DNA of 64,000 nucleotides from Ardenticatenaceae bacterium (GCA_020634245.1 JACKCC010000016.1:62001-126000), one strand, 5' to 3'; positions 35,068-44,439 are shown, numbered from the stretch's first letter. The notes: a model not told the origin generated them from the sequence alone. A program made the numbers and translations.

Positions 35068-35456
35068 GCTTTTCCTGTGTTAACAGTTAGTTAACGTAGT
35101 GTAAATGAATGTTTTTAGGGTTTCGTTTGGAGGTTGTTTAGATATTGTTAAGAGGGGGAGGAGGAAACGGCCGTTTCCCCCCCGTATCAGCTTCATCTTC
35201 AATTAGCTTCTGGATAAAGCCATTACCGAGGCAATGATGTTTCTTCCAGACTTTTTCCCAACATTTCCGGGAAAAAGCCTCTATGTGCCCGACCACTGAC
35301 CACTTAGAATGAACCTACATTCAGGTAAACCACAAAAAACATTTTGATGAAAAACTCGTCAATCCCTTGTGGTTTACTCAGGGAAAACGGGAGAATCGTT
35401 ATTTTCTTAATTCAAAGAACTTCCCCGTTTTCACCTAACCCAACGGAGGTATCGTG
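35068..35456. promoter_or_regulatory. divergent intergenic control region
   Basis: 389 bases between the VTC-domain gene (minus) and the GVYG-repeat gene (plus). Contains a GGAAACGGCCGTTTCCCCCC palindrome (about 35163-35182), an inverted repeat GTAAACCACA...TGTGGTTTAC (about 35317-35371), and GGAGG seven bases before the plus-strand start. No clear -35/-10 pair recognised; both transcription units must start here. Confidence 0.5.
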
Positions 35457-36947
35457 ATGATAAAGTTTCGTCGGTTAGCGGCCGTTTTAGCGGTCATTGG
35501 TTGTCTTGTATTCGGGGGAATTTTGCTGGTGAAATCACCGGTGCGGGCCGATACTTCGAGTGTTGCTGCGGTGGAAACGGCCGTGTCCACCAGTTTTAGC
35601 TATCAAGGGCGGTTAAAGCGCGGCGGCACGCCGTACACGGGAAGCTGCGCTTTTCGCTTCGACTTGTGGGATGCGGCTGTCGCTGGTACGAAAAAGGGAA
35701 CCGTCAATTTGCCTAACGTGCCAGTAACCGAAGGATTGTTTGCCGTCGAACTGGATTTTGGTGACCAGTTTCAGGGGCAGGAACGCTGGTTGGAAACGGC
35801 CGTGCAGTGTCCCGGCGACGCCAATTTCACCAGCATGGGACGGGAATCGTTAACGGCCGTGCCCTACGCCCTCGGCTTACGCCCTGGTCTCACCGTCGAA
35901 AGCCAGACCGATAACGGGCTGCGCGGCATCGCCAATGCTCAATATCGGGCTGGGCTGGTCGGTTTGAACAATGGCAGCGGCGGCTATGGCGTCTACGGCG
36001 CCAGCTCTAACGGCAGCGGTGTAGCCGGTTTCAGCGACAATTGGATTGGCGTGTATGGGGAAACTGATGTGGCAGGCAGCACAGGTGCCGCTGGCGTATG
36101 GGGGCGGGCTAATGGCGTCGGCGGTGTGGGCGTCGTTGGCTATGCCACCCAGAGCGACAGCATCGGTGTCAAGGGCGCGGCCAACGTCTCTGGCGGCGTG
36201 GGGGTGTGGGGTGAAAGCAACCAAAATACCGGCGTCTATGGCGTTAGTACGTCGTGGGCCGGGGTTTGGGGGCAAAGCGCCAATGCCAGCGGCGTCTATG
36301 GCCTCAGCAATGGTCAATACAGCGGCGGTGTCTATGGCGTGAATACCAACGGGGGCTTCGGCGTTTATGGCAAATCCGCCAACGGCGCGGGCGTCTATGG
36401 TCAAAGCACGGCCTGGTATGGCGTGGTGGGCATCAGCGAAAACCAGACCGGCGTTTATGGGCGCAGCACCAATGGGCTTGCCGGTGATTTTGATGGCCGA
36501 TTACGCAGCAAAGTAGTGGAGATTACCGGTGGCAGCGATCTGGCGGAACGGTTTGCGGTAAGTGGGGGAGAAACGGCCGTTCCCGGCACCGTCATGGTCA
36601 TCGATCCCGACAATCCGGGCCATCTCATGTCCAGCAGCAGCGCCTACGACCGCAAAGTAGCTGGCGTGGTCAGCGGCGCGGGTGATGTGCAGCCGGGCCT
36701 GACGCTGCACCAGGAAGGCGTCCTGGAAGGTGATACGGTCGTCGCCATTGCCGGACGTGTTTACGTCCTGGCCGACGTCAGCAATGGCCCCATTCAGCCC
36801 GGCGACATGCTCACCACTTCGGATACGCCTGGGCACGTGATGAAGGCGACGGACCTGGACCTGGCGCAAGGGGCCGTCCTAGGCAAAGCGATGACGGCGC
36901 TGGACAGCGGCACTGGTCTGGTATTGGTGTTGGTTAATTTGCAGTAG
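35457..36947 (+). CDS. secreted GVYG-repeat protein with tail-spike-like C-terminal domain
   Basis: 496 aa. Signal peptide (1-32), N-terminal beta domain (SFSYQGRLKRGGTPYTGSC, common at the start of Chloroflexota surface proteins; 45-150), then about 18 short repeats of the form GVYGxSxNGxG / GVWGxS (165-345), a beta-prism or needle-like fold as in trimeric fibres. It is followed by VVEITGGSDLAERFAVSGG (360-378) and an intein/S74-like terminal domain with HLMSSSSAYDRKVAGVVSG and the GKAMTALDSGTGLVLVLVNLQ end. Likely a surface fibre. The repeats give the DNA a tandem look but it is not a CRISPR. GGAGG precedes the ATG. First of three secreted-protein genes. Confidence 0.75.
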   Translation: MIKFRRLAAVLAVIGCLVFGGILLVKSPVRADTSSVAAVETAVSTSFSYQGRLKRGGTPYTGSCAFRFDLWDAAVAGTKKGTVNLPNVPVTEGLFAVELDFGDQFQGQERWLETAVQCPGDANFTSMGRESLTAVPYALGLRPGLTVESQTDNGLRGIANAQYRAGLVGLNNGSGGYGVYGASSNGSGVAGFSDNWIGVYGETDVAGSTGAAGVWGRANGVGGVGVVGYATQSDSIGVKGAANVSGGVGVWGESNQNTGVYGVSTSWAGVWGQSANASGVYGLSNGQYSGGVYGVNTNGGFGVYGKSANGAGVYGQSTAWYGVVGISENQTGVYGRSTNGLAGDFDGRLRSKVVEITGGSDLAERFAVSGGETAVPGTVMVIDPDNPGHLMSSSSAYDRKVAGVVSGAGDVQPGLTLHQEGVLEGDTVVAIAGRVYVLADVSNGPIQPGDMLTTSDTPGHVMKATDLDLAQGAVLGKAMTALDSGTGLVLVLVNLQ

Positions 36948-36955
36948 GTGCAACC

Positions 36956-38188
36956 ATGACAAAACAGATAATTATGATTCTTTTGGTATTGCCGTTCTTA
37001 CTGTGGGCATCACCCGCCTTGGGGCAAGAAGGGGAAAAAGATGGCGGAATTACGAGACCTGTTGTGACCGATGAAGATGTGTCAACGACAAATGATGTGC
37101 TGGCGATAACAACACAAACGATGGGAGTGGTGTTTAATCCGACGGGGACGGGTCGCTGTGAGGTACAAATAACGACAATGCCGGAGTGGGCCCAAACGGC
37201 CGTTAACCGAGCCGCCGCCATTTGGTCAACCTTGCTCAATGGGCCAATCCCTATCCAGATTGATATTTGTTGGACCAATGACCCAAGTTTGCCGGCAACA
37301 GGGGCTGGCTTGTTAGCAAGCTGCGGCGCATCGGGGGAATATGCCGACTTTGCTGGCGCACCGCTGTCAAACTTGCTTTATCCGCTGCCATTGGCAAACC
37401 AACTGAGCAATCAAGATCGAAACGGGAGCGCGCCTGATATGCAATGCCGCATCAATGCCAACCGCACCGACTGGTATACGGAGACAGATGGCGTTGTCCC
37501 CGCTGGCAAAATTGACCTGGTGACAGTGGCACTGCATGAAATTGGTCATGGGCTGGGGTTTGCAGGAACGGCGAACTGGGATAACGGCGCTGGCCTGATG
37601 GAATGTAATGGTACGATGAATGTTGGCTGTTACGAGGCTACGCCTATGATTTATGATCATTTTGTGGAGAGGACAGATGGCACAAAGCTCCTTGACCTTC
37701 CCAACAACACGACAGCAGTGGGTAGCGCGCTGACAGGAGACGCGTTGGTTTTTAGTGGCTCTAACGCCATAGCAGCTAATGGGGGGACTGCTCCCCGGCT
37801 TCAGGCTCCAGGAACGTGGGTACTTGGCAGCAGCTATGTCCATTTGCGTGAAGAAGTCGGGGATCCGGATCTCGCCAATGGGTTGATGACGCCCAGCATG
37901 TCGTCTGGTGTGGCGATTCAACATCCGGGTGTTGTGGCCTTGGGAATGCTCAAGGATATGGGTTGGGAGATTTATGATCTGTCACGTACCTATGTGGACC
38001 GCAATAACACTGGTTTGGAAAATGGCGGTGTGCTGCACCCGTTCAATACGGTTTTAGAAGGAATTAGTGCGGTGCCACACGCTGGCCGGGTGTTGTTTTT
38101 TACGGGTAATTATCCAGAAAGCTTGATTATTTCACGCCAGATGACGCTTGAAAGTATTAGTGGGCCAGTCGTCATTGGCATACCATAA
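36956..38188 (+). CDS. secreted metzincin-like zinc protease
   Basis: 410 aa. Signal peptide (1-23, ALGQ cleavage). Catalytic motif TVALHEIGHGLGFAG near residue 192: the HExxH and Gly of metzincins are present, but the third His at GxxH is replaced by Gly, so zinc ligation differs from matrixins. A turn NGLMTPSM near 302 may be the Met-turn. Cys pairs (around 58, 102, 122, 163, 221) suggest an extracellular protein. A C-terminal segment (370-410) is beta-rich and may be a right-handed helix start. Eight bases after the GVYG gene, so co-transcribed. Confidence 0.75.
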   Translation: MTKQIIMILLVLPFLLWASPALGQEGEKDGGITRPVVTDEDVSTTNDVLAITTQTMGVVFNPTGTGRCEVQITTMPEWAQTAVNRAAAIWSTLLNGPIPIQIDICWTNDPSLPATGAGLLASCGASGEYADFAGAPLSNLLYPLPLANQLSNQDRNGSAPDMQCRINANRTDWYTETDGVVPAGKIDLVTVALHEIGHGLGFAGTANWDNGAGLMECNGTMNVGCYEATPMIYDHFVERTDGTKLLDLPNNTTAVGSALTGDALVFSGSNAIAANGGTAPRLQAPGTWVLGSSYVHLREEVGDPDLANGLMTPSMSSGVAIQHPGVVALGMLKDMGWEIYDLSRTYVDRNNTGLENGGVLHPFNTVLEGISAVPHAGRVLFFTGNYPESLIISRQMTLESISGPVVIGIP

Positions 38189-38199
38189 GGGGATTTCCC

Positions 38200-38496
38200 A
38201 TGACAAAGTATTTGAAAATTAGTGTGATTGGTTTGTTTTTATTGTTAGTGGTGCTGGCTGTTTGGCAGCCAATGGCGGCGCAACCAGCGGCGACGTATGA
38301 ATTGGTGGCAACGGTTGTCGGGTCAGGGGGAACGGCCGTTGCCGGCAGCTACCAGACAAATGCGGTCATCGGTCAGGCGGCCATCACCAATCATGCGGCC
38401 GGATCATACGAATTGGGCAGCGGCCTTTGGGGCGGCGGCCTGGTGACCAAAGGTACAGCGCTGCTGCGGGTGTTCTTACCATTTATCCAGCGTTAA
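38200..38496 (+). CDS. small secreted protein ending in FLPFIQR
   Basis: 98 aa. Signal peptide (1-27), then a compact domain with GSGGTAVAGSYQTNAVIGQ and GSYELGSGLWGG, a pattern seen in Chloroflexota secreted proteins. It ends TALLRVFLPFIQR. AAGGGG precedes the ATG. Same operon as the metzincin (11 bases apart). Function unknown. Confidence 0.65.
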   Translation: MTKYLKISVIGLFLLLVVLAVWQPMAAQPAATYELVATVVGSGGTAVAGSYQTNAVIGQAAITNHAAGSYELGSGLWGGGLVTKGTALLRVFLPFIQR

Positions 38497-38559
38497 AAAA
38501 TTGGCTGTTTACCTATCCGTCGTCATCCATTAACATAGTAAACTGCAACAACTTGGCGG

Positions 38560-38592
38560 AGATTGGTTCAATCTCCAAGATTGAACCAATCT
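38560..38592. repeat. AGATTGGTTCAAT hairpin
   Basis: Perfect 13-bp arms AGATTGGTTCAAT and ATTGAACCAATCT, 7-base loop, 14 bases before the acetyltransferase ATG and after the three-gene secreted cluster. Confidence 0.75.
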
Positions 38593-38606
38593 AAACACAA
38601 TTACAT

Positions 38607-39143
38607 ATGAAAATTTTGGAAACCAGACGACTTCTTTTGCGGCACCTGGAACCAGACGATCTGGACCAGCTCTTTGCGCTGTACAGCGATTCGGATGTGA
38701 GGCGGTATTTTCCCGAAGGGACGTTGAGCTACGAAGAGACCAAAGAAGAATTGGAATGGTTTCTTAACGGTCATCCCCAACATCCTGAATTGGGCCTCTG
38801 GGCGACGATACACAAGGAGACGAATCAATTTATTGGCCGATGTGGACTGCTGCCGTGGACGATTAACGGCCGTTTCGAGGTCGAGGTGGCTTACTTGTTA
38901 GACAAAGCCTATTGGGGGCAAGGATTGGGCACAGAGGCTGCCCAGGCTGTTAAGGATTACGGCTTTCAAGTTCTGAAACTGCCGCGTTTGGCTTGCCTGA
39001 TTGACAGCGAAAACCGGGCCTCTATCAAGGTGGCCGAGAAAATCGGGATGGTTTTTGAAAGAGAAGGCCAGGATGAACATGGCCCGTTTTTACTTTATGC
39101 CCAAAACGCACCACCCCAATCGGAAATGAGGCAGCATCAATAA
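38607..39143 (+). CDS. GNAT family N-acetyltransferase (RimJ/RimL-like)
   Basis: 178 aa. Starts LETRRLLLRHLEPDDLDQLFAL, the usual Acetyltransf_3 opening. VEVAYLLDKAYWGQGLGTEAAQA (near 93-115) is the acetyl-CoA motif A; LACLIDSENRASIKVAEKIGMVFEREG (near 131-157) is the C-terminal strand. Probably acetylates an amine on a protein N terminus or small molecule. No clear ribosome site; the ATG follows a hairpin. Adjacent to, but not clearly co-transcribed with, the sensor kinase. Confidence 0.88.
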   Translation: MKILETRRLLLRHLEPDDLDQLFALYSDSDVRRYFPEGTLSYEETKEELEWFLNGHPQHPELGLWATIHKETNQFIGRCGLLPWTINGRFEVEVAYLLDKAYWGQGLGTEAAQAVKDYGFQVLKLPRLACLIDSENRASIKVAEKIGMVFEREGQDEHGPFLLYAQNAPPQSEMRQHQ

Positions 39144-39159
39144 TCAGGAAAATCAAGTT

Positions 39160-41259
39160 TTGGACCAATCAATGTCTTTGAAGCCGGCGGTTCAGGTTAA
39201 ACGTTTGCGAGTTATTGTCATGGTGGTGATTGCCGCCTGCCTGTTCTTTTGCGTGTGGGCTTTGTGGCAGTTTCCGGCCTATGCCCGGCAGTTACCGCCC
39301 CGCATTTTGCCCAACGGAGATTGGACGACGGCTGCCGCCCTGGACGCCTTAGCCAGTCTCGGTTGGACTGTGGAGACGTATTTGCTGTGGCGGCTGGGAT
39401 TTGTGCTGGTAACGGCCGTTTTCTACATCGGCCTGGGTCTTTTTGTTCTGGTGCGCTGCGGCGACGACACCTTTGCCCTGCTGTTTGCGCTGAGCCTGGT
39501 GCTCTTTGGCGTTGGCACGTCTGATTTACCGTTTGTGTTGGAGCAGTGGGGCGCCTGGGGCGACCGGCTGGCTTATGGCCTGGCGACCGTCTCTTTTGGC
39601 CTGTTGATGTTTTTGGTGTTCTTGTTTCCAGACGGCCGTTTTGTCCCCCGCCAAATGCGTTGGGTTGGGGTGGCTGCCGGTCTGTTTACCATCTACGCCG
39701 GATTTTTTCAGCCGCATCCCACTCGACCACCGGCCCCATATTTATCCATCATCAGTTCCCTGTTGTTTCTGGTGGGTGTACACAGTCAGGTTTATCGCTA
39801 TCGGGTAGTGGGAACGGCCGTGCAGCGCCAGCAGACTAAATGGGTTTTATGGGCGATTGTGCTGAACCTGGTCTACAAACTACTGCTCACCATCATTTAT
39901 GTCAATCCGGCGGTCAACGCCCTGACCGGGCAAGGCATGTGGTACTCCCTGCTGCGCACCGCCACCTTGACCGTAGTAGCTGCCTGTGTGCCTATTGCCA
40001 TCACACTGGCCATTTTGCGCTACAAGTTATGGAACATTGACGTCATCATCCGCAAGACCCTGGTTTACGGGATCATGATCGCCAGTGTGATTGGTTTGTA
40101 TGCCCTTGTCGTGGGCTATTTGGGCTACCTGTTCCAGACGGAAGAAGCCAATTTTCTCCTTTCACTGGCCGCGACTGGGCTGGTAGCTGTGCTGTTTACA
40201 CCATTCAAAAATTATATCGAGCAGCAGATCAACCGTTTGTTTTACGGCCAGCGGGACGAACCATACCAATTGTTAACCCGGCTTGGCCAGCAGTTGGAAG
40301 CGGCGTTGGACCCGGCGGCAGCGTTGACGGTAACGGTGGAGACAGTGGCGCGAGCGCTGAAACTGCATTACGCGGCGATTGCTTTGCAAGCCGACGGCCG
40401 TTTCCAAACCGCCGCCGAATTCGGATCTTACCAGAACCAGCCCAGCACCTTTCCCCTGGTTTACGCCGGGGAAACAATTGGCGAACTGATCGTTACAGCC
40501 CGCTCGCCCCGCGAATCGTTAACTCCGGCCGACATCCGGCTGCTGACTAATCTGGCCGGGCACATCAGCCCGACGGCTCATGCCACCCGGTTGGCGCGGG
40601 AACTGGAGCAGGCACGCCTGCGGATTGTCACCGCCCGCGAGGAAACGCGGCGGCAGTTGGGCAGCGATTTGCATGACGGCATTGGGCACCAGTTGGCCGG
40701 GCTGATACGCCAGGTAGAACAGGCCGACCGACTGTTGGCCAATGAACCGGCGGCGCTTTCGGCCCATTTAGCAGCCATCAACCGGCATTTGAACCAGACC
40801 ATCACCGAAGTGCGGCAACTGGCCCACCAACTGCACCCGCCTGAATTGGAATTTTTGGGGCTGGTGGGCGCGCTGCGGGAACGGGTCGAGGCCACCCAAT
40901 CGTTTGCCGTGCGCCTGAATGTGCCGGAAACATTGCCATCTTTGCCGGCGGCGGTGGAAACGGCCGTTTACTACATCACCCTCGAAGCCCTGACCAATAT
41001 CGAAAAACATGCGCGGGCGGGTACGGCCGTGATCAGCCTGCGGTTAGTAGAAGACGCCACTTTGTTAACAACTTGCACCCTTCACCTGGAAATCAAGGAC
41101 GATGGGCAGGGCATGGCGGTGCAAGACCGCCGCGGATTGGGCCACCTTTCTATGCAGGCGCGGGCGGCCGAGGTGGGCGGCGTTTGCACCATTCAGCCGT
41201 CGGCCGAAGGCGGGATGCGCGTGACGGTTTGCCTGCCCCTGCCGCATCAAACAGGATAA
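39160..41259 (+). CDS. sensor histidine kinase, HisKA_3 type
   Basis: 699 aa from TTG, or 695 from the ATG at 39172. Membrane part with seven to eight helices (about 15-330), no large extracellular sensor, then a GAF-like region (about 375-475). The dimerisation-phosphoacceptor domain has LGSDLHDGIGHQLAGL (phosphorylated His near 505), and the ATPase part has ITLEALTNIEKHA, DDGQGM and GLGHLSMQARAAEVGG. Two ACGGCCGT copies lie in the membrane-domain codons. The response regulator starts 9 bases after it, so they form a NarL/LuxR-type pair. The signal is unknown. Confidence 0.9.
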   Translation: MDQSMSLKPAVQVKRLRVIVMVVIAACLFFCVWALWQFPAYARQLPPRILPNGDWTTAAALDALASLGWTVETYLLWRLGFVLVTAVFYIGLGLFVLVRCGDDTFALLFALSLVLFGVGTSDLPFVLEQWGAWGDRLAYGLATVSFGLLMFLVFLFPDGRFVPRQMRWVGVAAGLFTIYAGFFQPHPTRPPAPYLSIISSLLFLVGVHSQVYRYRVVGTAVQRQQTKWVLWAIVLNLVYKLLLTIIYVNPAVNALTGQGMWYSLLRTATLTVVAACVPIAITLAILRYKLWNIDVIIRKTLVYGIMIASVIGLYALVVGYLGYLFQTEEANFLLSLAATGLVAVLFTPFKNYIEQQINRLFYGQRDEPYQLLTRLGQQLEAALDPAAALTVTVETVARALKLHYAAIALQADGRFQTAAEFGSYQNQPSTFPLVYAGETIGELIVTARSPRESLTPADIRLLTNLAGHISPTAHATRLARELEQARLRIVTAREETRRQLGSDLHDGIGHQLAGLIRQVEQADRLLANEPAALSAHLAAINRHLNQTITEVRQLAHQLHPPELEFLGLVGALRERVEATQSFAVRLNVPETLPSLPAAVETAVYYITLEALTNIEKHARAGTAVISLRLVEDATLLTTCTLHLEIKDDGQGMAVQDRRGLGHLSMQARAAEVGGVCTIQPSAEGGMRVTVCLPLPHQTG

Positions 41260-41267
41260 AATTTGCT

Positions 41268-41945
41268 ATGGACACCATTCGCTTACTCATTGTTGACGAC
41301 CAGACCATCACCCGCAGCGGCCTGCAAAATCTGCTGGCCGCCCAACCCGACCTGGAAATTGTCGGCGAAGCGCGGGATGGCGAAAAGGCGGTTGAACTGG
41401 CCGAAACGCTCCAGCTCGACGTCATTTTGATGGATTTGCGGATGCCCGGTATCAACGGGATTGAAGCCACCCGCCGCATCCACCGGGCCAGCCCGCACAT
41501 CGGCATCCTCATCCTGACCGTTTTTGAAGATGATACGTCGGTCTTCCCGGCTATTCGGGCCGGCGCGCGCGGCTACCTGCTCAAAAACACCGAGCAGGAT
41601 GAACTCTTGCGGGCCATTCGCACCGTTGCCAGCGGCGGCGCAATTTTTAGCCCCGGTATTGCGCAAAAGGTGTTGGGGTATTTGCATACGCCGCTGGTGG
41701 TGGAAACGGCCGTTGTCCCCCCTGGCCTCTTCGACGAACTGACCACCCGTGAACGCGAAATTCTGGAACTGATTGCTCAAGGTAAAACCAATTCCGAAAT
41801 CGCTGACAGCCTGAGCCTGAGTCCCAAAACCATCAGCAACTATATCTCCAACGTCCTGCTCAAAGTCCAGACCACCGACCGGGCCAAACTCATGCTGATG
41901 GCCCTCGATGCGGGATTAGGGCAGACCGGTAAAAACGCTTTATAA
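41268..41945 (+). CDS. LuxR/NarL-family response regulator
   Basis: 225 aa. Receiver domain (1-120) with Asp10-Asp11 and phospho-acceptor Asp56 in DVILMDLRMPGING, then Thr/Lys switch residues (LTVFED, LKNTEQ). A DNA-binding helix-turn-helix follows (about 155-220): LTTREREILELIAQGKTNSEIADSLSLSPKTISNYISNV. ATG 41268 is chosen because the upstream extension (to 41073) lies inside the kinase gene. Partner of the kinase directly upstream. Targets are not evident. Confidence 0.92.
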   Translation: MDTIRLLIVDDQTITRSGLQNLLAAQPDLEIVGEARDGEKAVELAETLQLDVILMDLRMPGINGIEATRRIHRASPHIGILILTVFEDDTSVFPAIRAGARGYLLKNTEQDELLRAIRTVASGGAIFSPGIAQKVLGYLHTPLVVETAVVPPGLFDELTTREREILELIAQGKTNSEIADSLSLSPKTISNYISNVLLKVQTTDRAKLMLMALDAGLGQTGKNAL

Positions 41946-42007
41946 CAGCCTGGAAATCAAGCGGCTATCGAATACCGGATGACAAAGTCACACGCCGATG
42001 CATTTGG

Positions 42008-42696
42008 TTAAGATACAGAAGTGTATTTCTTGCTGCGAAACAGTTCAAAAGCCGCAAACGCTTCCTCAATAAAGGCATCCAACCTTGATGGATCAAACTG
42101 ATGCCCATCGTAATAATAGAGAAACTGCTCTCCCTTTCCCTCGCAGCTTTTGTTAACCAGATTTACGAAATGCGCCCGAACTCGCTCATCAAACAAATCA
42201 CAGACAGCGTTTTCAGCCTCACCTTGCAGCAAATATAACGAACTAAATTGTTTGTCTTCCTTGATTTCAAGAAAGTTATCGCCAAAAACAGGATGATTCC
42301 AGATAAAAGTATGTCTGGGAAGGAGTGCAAAATGCGGGAGATCTAGTGCTGGGTTAATGCAAAGCATGATCATCTGCGGCTTTGATACAAAACCATATCT
42401 TCTGGGTTTATGGCGAGGCCGGTAACTATACTCAAATATAAAGTATTGTGTTCCACCCCGCTCCCGTAAATTACGTTTCGATACCATCTCTGAAACACGT
42501 CCCGATTTCCGGTTATAAAAAATTGGCCCACATTGTCCAAGGGAATGCTGAATTTTTCTCCTGCAAATGACAGACCTCTTTTGTTTGCATATGGATCGAA
42601 TTTTTTTGCTCTAAATTTATGATAAAGGTAAGGTGGCAAAACAAGTACCGCAAGAATTAGCAGCAAGTTCCCCACTCCTGTTAGATTGTTTCCCAT
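42008..42696 (-). pseudogene. frameshifted gene for a membrane-anchored protein
   Basis: Two overlapping frames belong together. The upstream frame (42696 to about 42480) encodes a membrane helix (LLLILAVLVLPPYLY) and KKFDPYANKRGLSFAGEKF...FQRWYRN. The protein continues in the next frame with LRERGGTQYFIFEYSYRP...LFRSK, ending at 42008. The shift lies around 42470-42487, near a CGAAACGTAATTTACGG stretch. The combined ~225-residue protein resembles DUF3137-like single-pass proteins. It may be a true pseudogene or a sequencing error, since only one indel is needed. Confidence 0.7.
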
Positions 42697-42745
42697 TCCA
42701 CCTATTGTCCTGACGTTTTGTTAATAACCGTATCTAGTACTACAT

Positions 42746-43666
42746 TTAATCCGGCTTGTTCCACATCGGCGACAACGCCCGCGCCTGCTTGTCGGCGTGG
42801 TAGCTGCTGCGCACCAGTGGGGCGCTCTCCACCCACTGGAAGCCCATTTCCAGCCCCAGCCGCTTCAGTTCGGCAAACTCAGCCATCGTGTAATAGCGCT
42901 CCATGGGCAGGTGCTTGTTGCTGGGCTGCAAATATTGGCCGATGGTCAGGATGTCCACGCCCCAATCGACTAAATCCTGCATGGTTTCCAGAATTTCGTC
43001 CCATTCTTCGCCCAGGCCGACCATAATGCCGCTCTTGGTCAGCACATCCGGTTCCATTCGCTTGGCATTGGTCAGCGTGGCCTGCGCCCATTCGTAATGG
43101 TCTTGCGGCTGCACTTTGCGAAACAGCCGTTTGACTGTCTCTACATTGTGGTTGAGTATTTCTGGCCGGGCATCCATGACGGTTTTGAGCGCTTCTTCAC
43201 TGCCTTTGAAGTCGGGAATCAACACTTCGATGGAACAGCCAGGCTGCACCTCGCGGATGCGGGTAATGACCTGGGCAAAGATGGGCGCGCCGCCATCTTT
43301 GCGCTCGTCGCGGTTGACGGAGGTGATGACGACGTGGCGCAGGTTCATTGACTTGACGGCTTGAGCGACCCGTTCTGGCTCTTCCCAATCGAGGGGTAAC
43401 GGCCGTCCCGTCTTCACGTCACAAAAACCACAGCTTCGGGTACAAATGTCGCCCATAATCAGGAAAGTGGCTGTGCCTGCGCCCCAGCATTCACCCATGT
43501 TGGGGCAGTGGGCTTCTTCGCAGACGGTGTGTAGTTCTTTGGTTCGCATGAGCCGCTTCAAGTTGCGGTAGGTTTCACCCTTGGGCGGGCTGACTTTAAT
43601 CCAATCCGGCCGCCGTTGGGGCCGGGGGGCTTCGTTTTTGATGTCGTCTAGTTTGATGGTTGGCAT
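42746..43666 (-). CDS. lipA: lipoyl synthase
   Basis: 306 aa. Radical-SAM enzyme that inserts two sulfurs into octanoyl-E2. The auxiliary cluster cysteines are in CEEAHCPNMGECWG (near 49-62) and the SAM cluster in CTRSCGFCDV (near 75-84). The C-terminal RSSYHA segment completes the auxiliary site. Follows lipB three bases downstream; both serve lipoylated enzymes such as the E2 in this window. One ACGGCCGT is within the gene. Confidence 0.97.
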   Translation of the reverse strand: MPTIKLDDIKNEAPRPQRRPDWIKVSPPKGETYRNLKRLMRTKELHTVCEEAHCPNMGECWGAGTATFLIMGDICTRSCGFCDVKTGRPLPLDWEEPERVAQAVKSMNLRHVVITSVNRDERKDGGAPIFAQVITRIREVQPGCSIEVLIPDFKGSEEALKTVMDARPEILNHNVETVKRLFRKVQPQDHYEWAQATLTNAKRMEPDVLTKSGIMVGLGEEWDEILETMQDLVDWGVDILTIGQYLQPSNKHLPMERYYTMAEFAELKRLGLEMGFQWVESAPLVRSSYHADKQARALSPMWNKPD

Positions 43667-43668
43667 GA

Positions 43669-44358
43669 TTATCCTCTAGCTCTCGCTCTATCCTCTAACT
43701 TTACGTTAAACACTTGTTCAAAGGCGGTGGTGATGTGGGGAATGAGATCGGTGGTAGGGATTGAATATCTTAACACCTTCTCCATACTCGTCACCCCATG
43801 ATCTGTTATTCCGCACGGTATAATTCCCGAAAAATAAGACAAATCCGTGGCTACATTCAGGGCAAACCCATGACTGGTAATACCGCGATTGTTGATGTAA
43901 ACGCCAATCGCCGCAATTTTTTCTAATCCATCCGGCGTATCGACCCAGACGCCGGTAAAGCCATTAAACCGCTGGCCTTCAATGCCAAAAGGCACGAGTG
44001 CCTGAATCAACACCTCTTCAATATCACGTACATAAGCCTTGATACGCGACAACCCATACCGGCCCAAATGTGCTAGATTAAAAATCGGGTAGCCTACCAA
44101 TTGGCCCGGCCCGTGATATGTAATGTCGCCACCCCGGTCTACCCGGTGGACCGACACACCCTTTTCGGTCAGTGTCGCTTCATCCCATAGTAAATTTTCT
44201 ATTTTGCCGCGCCGCCCCAACGTGTAGGTATGGGGATGTTCCAGTAATAATAATTTATCAGCCAAATCGGGTGATTCTGTCCGTTCAGCCACCAATAATT
44301 TTTGCCATTCCCAGGCTGCGTCATAAGCGACCTGTCCGGCCCATTCCACTTCAATCAT
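43669..44358 (-). CDS. lipB: octanoyl-[ACP]:protein octanoyltransferase
   Basis: 229 aa. Transfers octanoate from acyl carrier protein to E2 lysines. Conserved GGDITYHGPGQLVGYPIFNL (near 79-98), the lysine in EKIAAIGVYINN (near 140-151), and SHGFALNV, Cys in GIIPCGI near 175. Stop region (LEDRARARG) is encoded by the GA-rich family A repeat, as in two other genes here, so its C terminus is not family-derived. Directly precedes lipA. Confidence 0.95.
   Translation of the reverse strand: MIEVEWAGQVAYDAAWEWQKLLVAERTESPDLADKLLLLEHPHTYTLGRRGKIENLLWDEATLTEKGVSVHRVDRGGDITYHGPGQLVGYPIFNLAHLGRYGLSRIKAYVRDIEEVLIQALVPFGIEGQRFNGFTGVWVDTPDGLEKIAAIGVYINNRGITSHGFALNVATDLSYFSGIIPCGITDHGVTSMEKVLRYSIPTTDLIPHITTAFEQVFNVKLEDRARARG
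43671..43699. repeat. GA-rich repeat (family A, copy 2) between lipB and lipA
   Basis: CCTCTAGCTCTCGCTCTATCC, the reverse form of the core at 2011. It overlaps the end of lipB and supplies its last codons. Confidence 0.75.
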
Positions 44359-44367
44359 AATTTATTC

Positions 44368-44439
44368 ACCGCAAAGGACGCAGCGGGCGCAAAGACTCCC
44401 TTTTTAAGTTTCTTTGCGTTCTCCGCGTCCTTTGCGGTT
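44368..44439. repeat. family B hairpin repeat (spacer copy)
   Basis: CACCGCAAAGGACGC on the left and GCGTCCTTTGCGGT on the right, with internal AAAG/CTTT units. It fills the spacer between lipB and the DUF1028 gene. Confidence 0.8.

Noticed and set aside
35950..36480. Tandem repeats suggestive of a CRISPR
   Set aside because: Repeats are in frame GVYG/GVWG codons with no uniform spacers, inside a protein-coding gene.
42370..42487. Two overlapping independent genes
   Set aside because: The products join as one continuous protein; a single frameshift is simpler.
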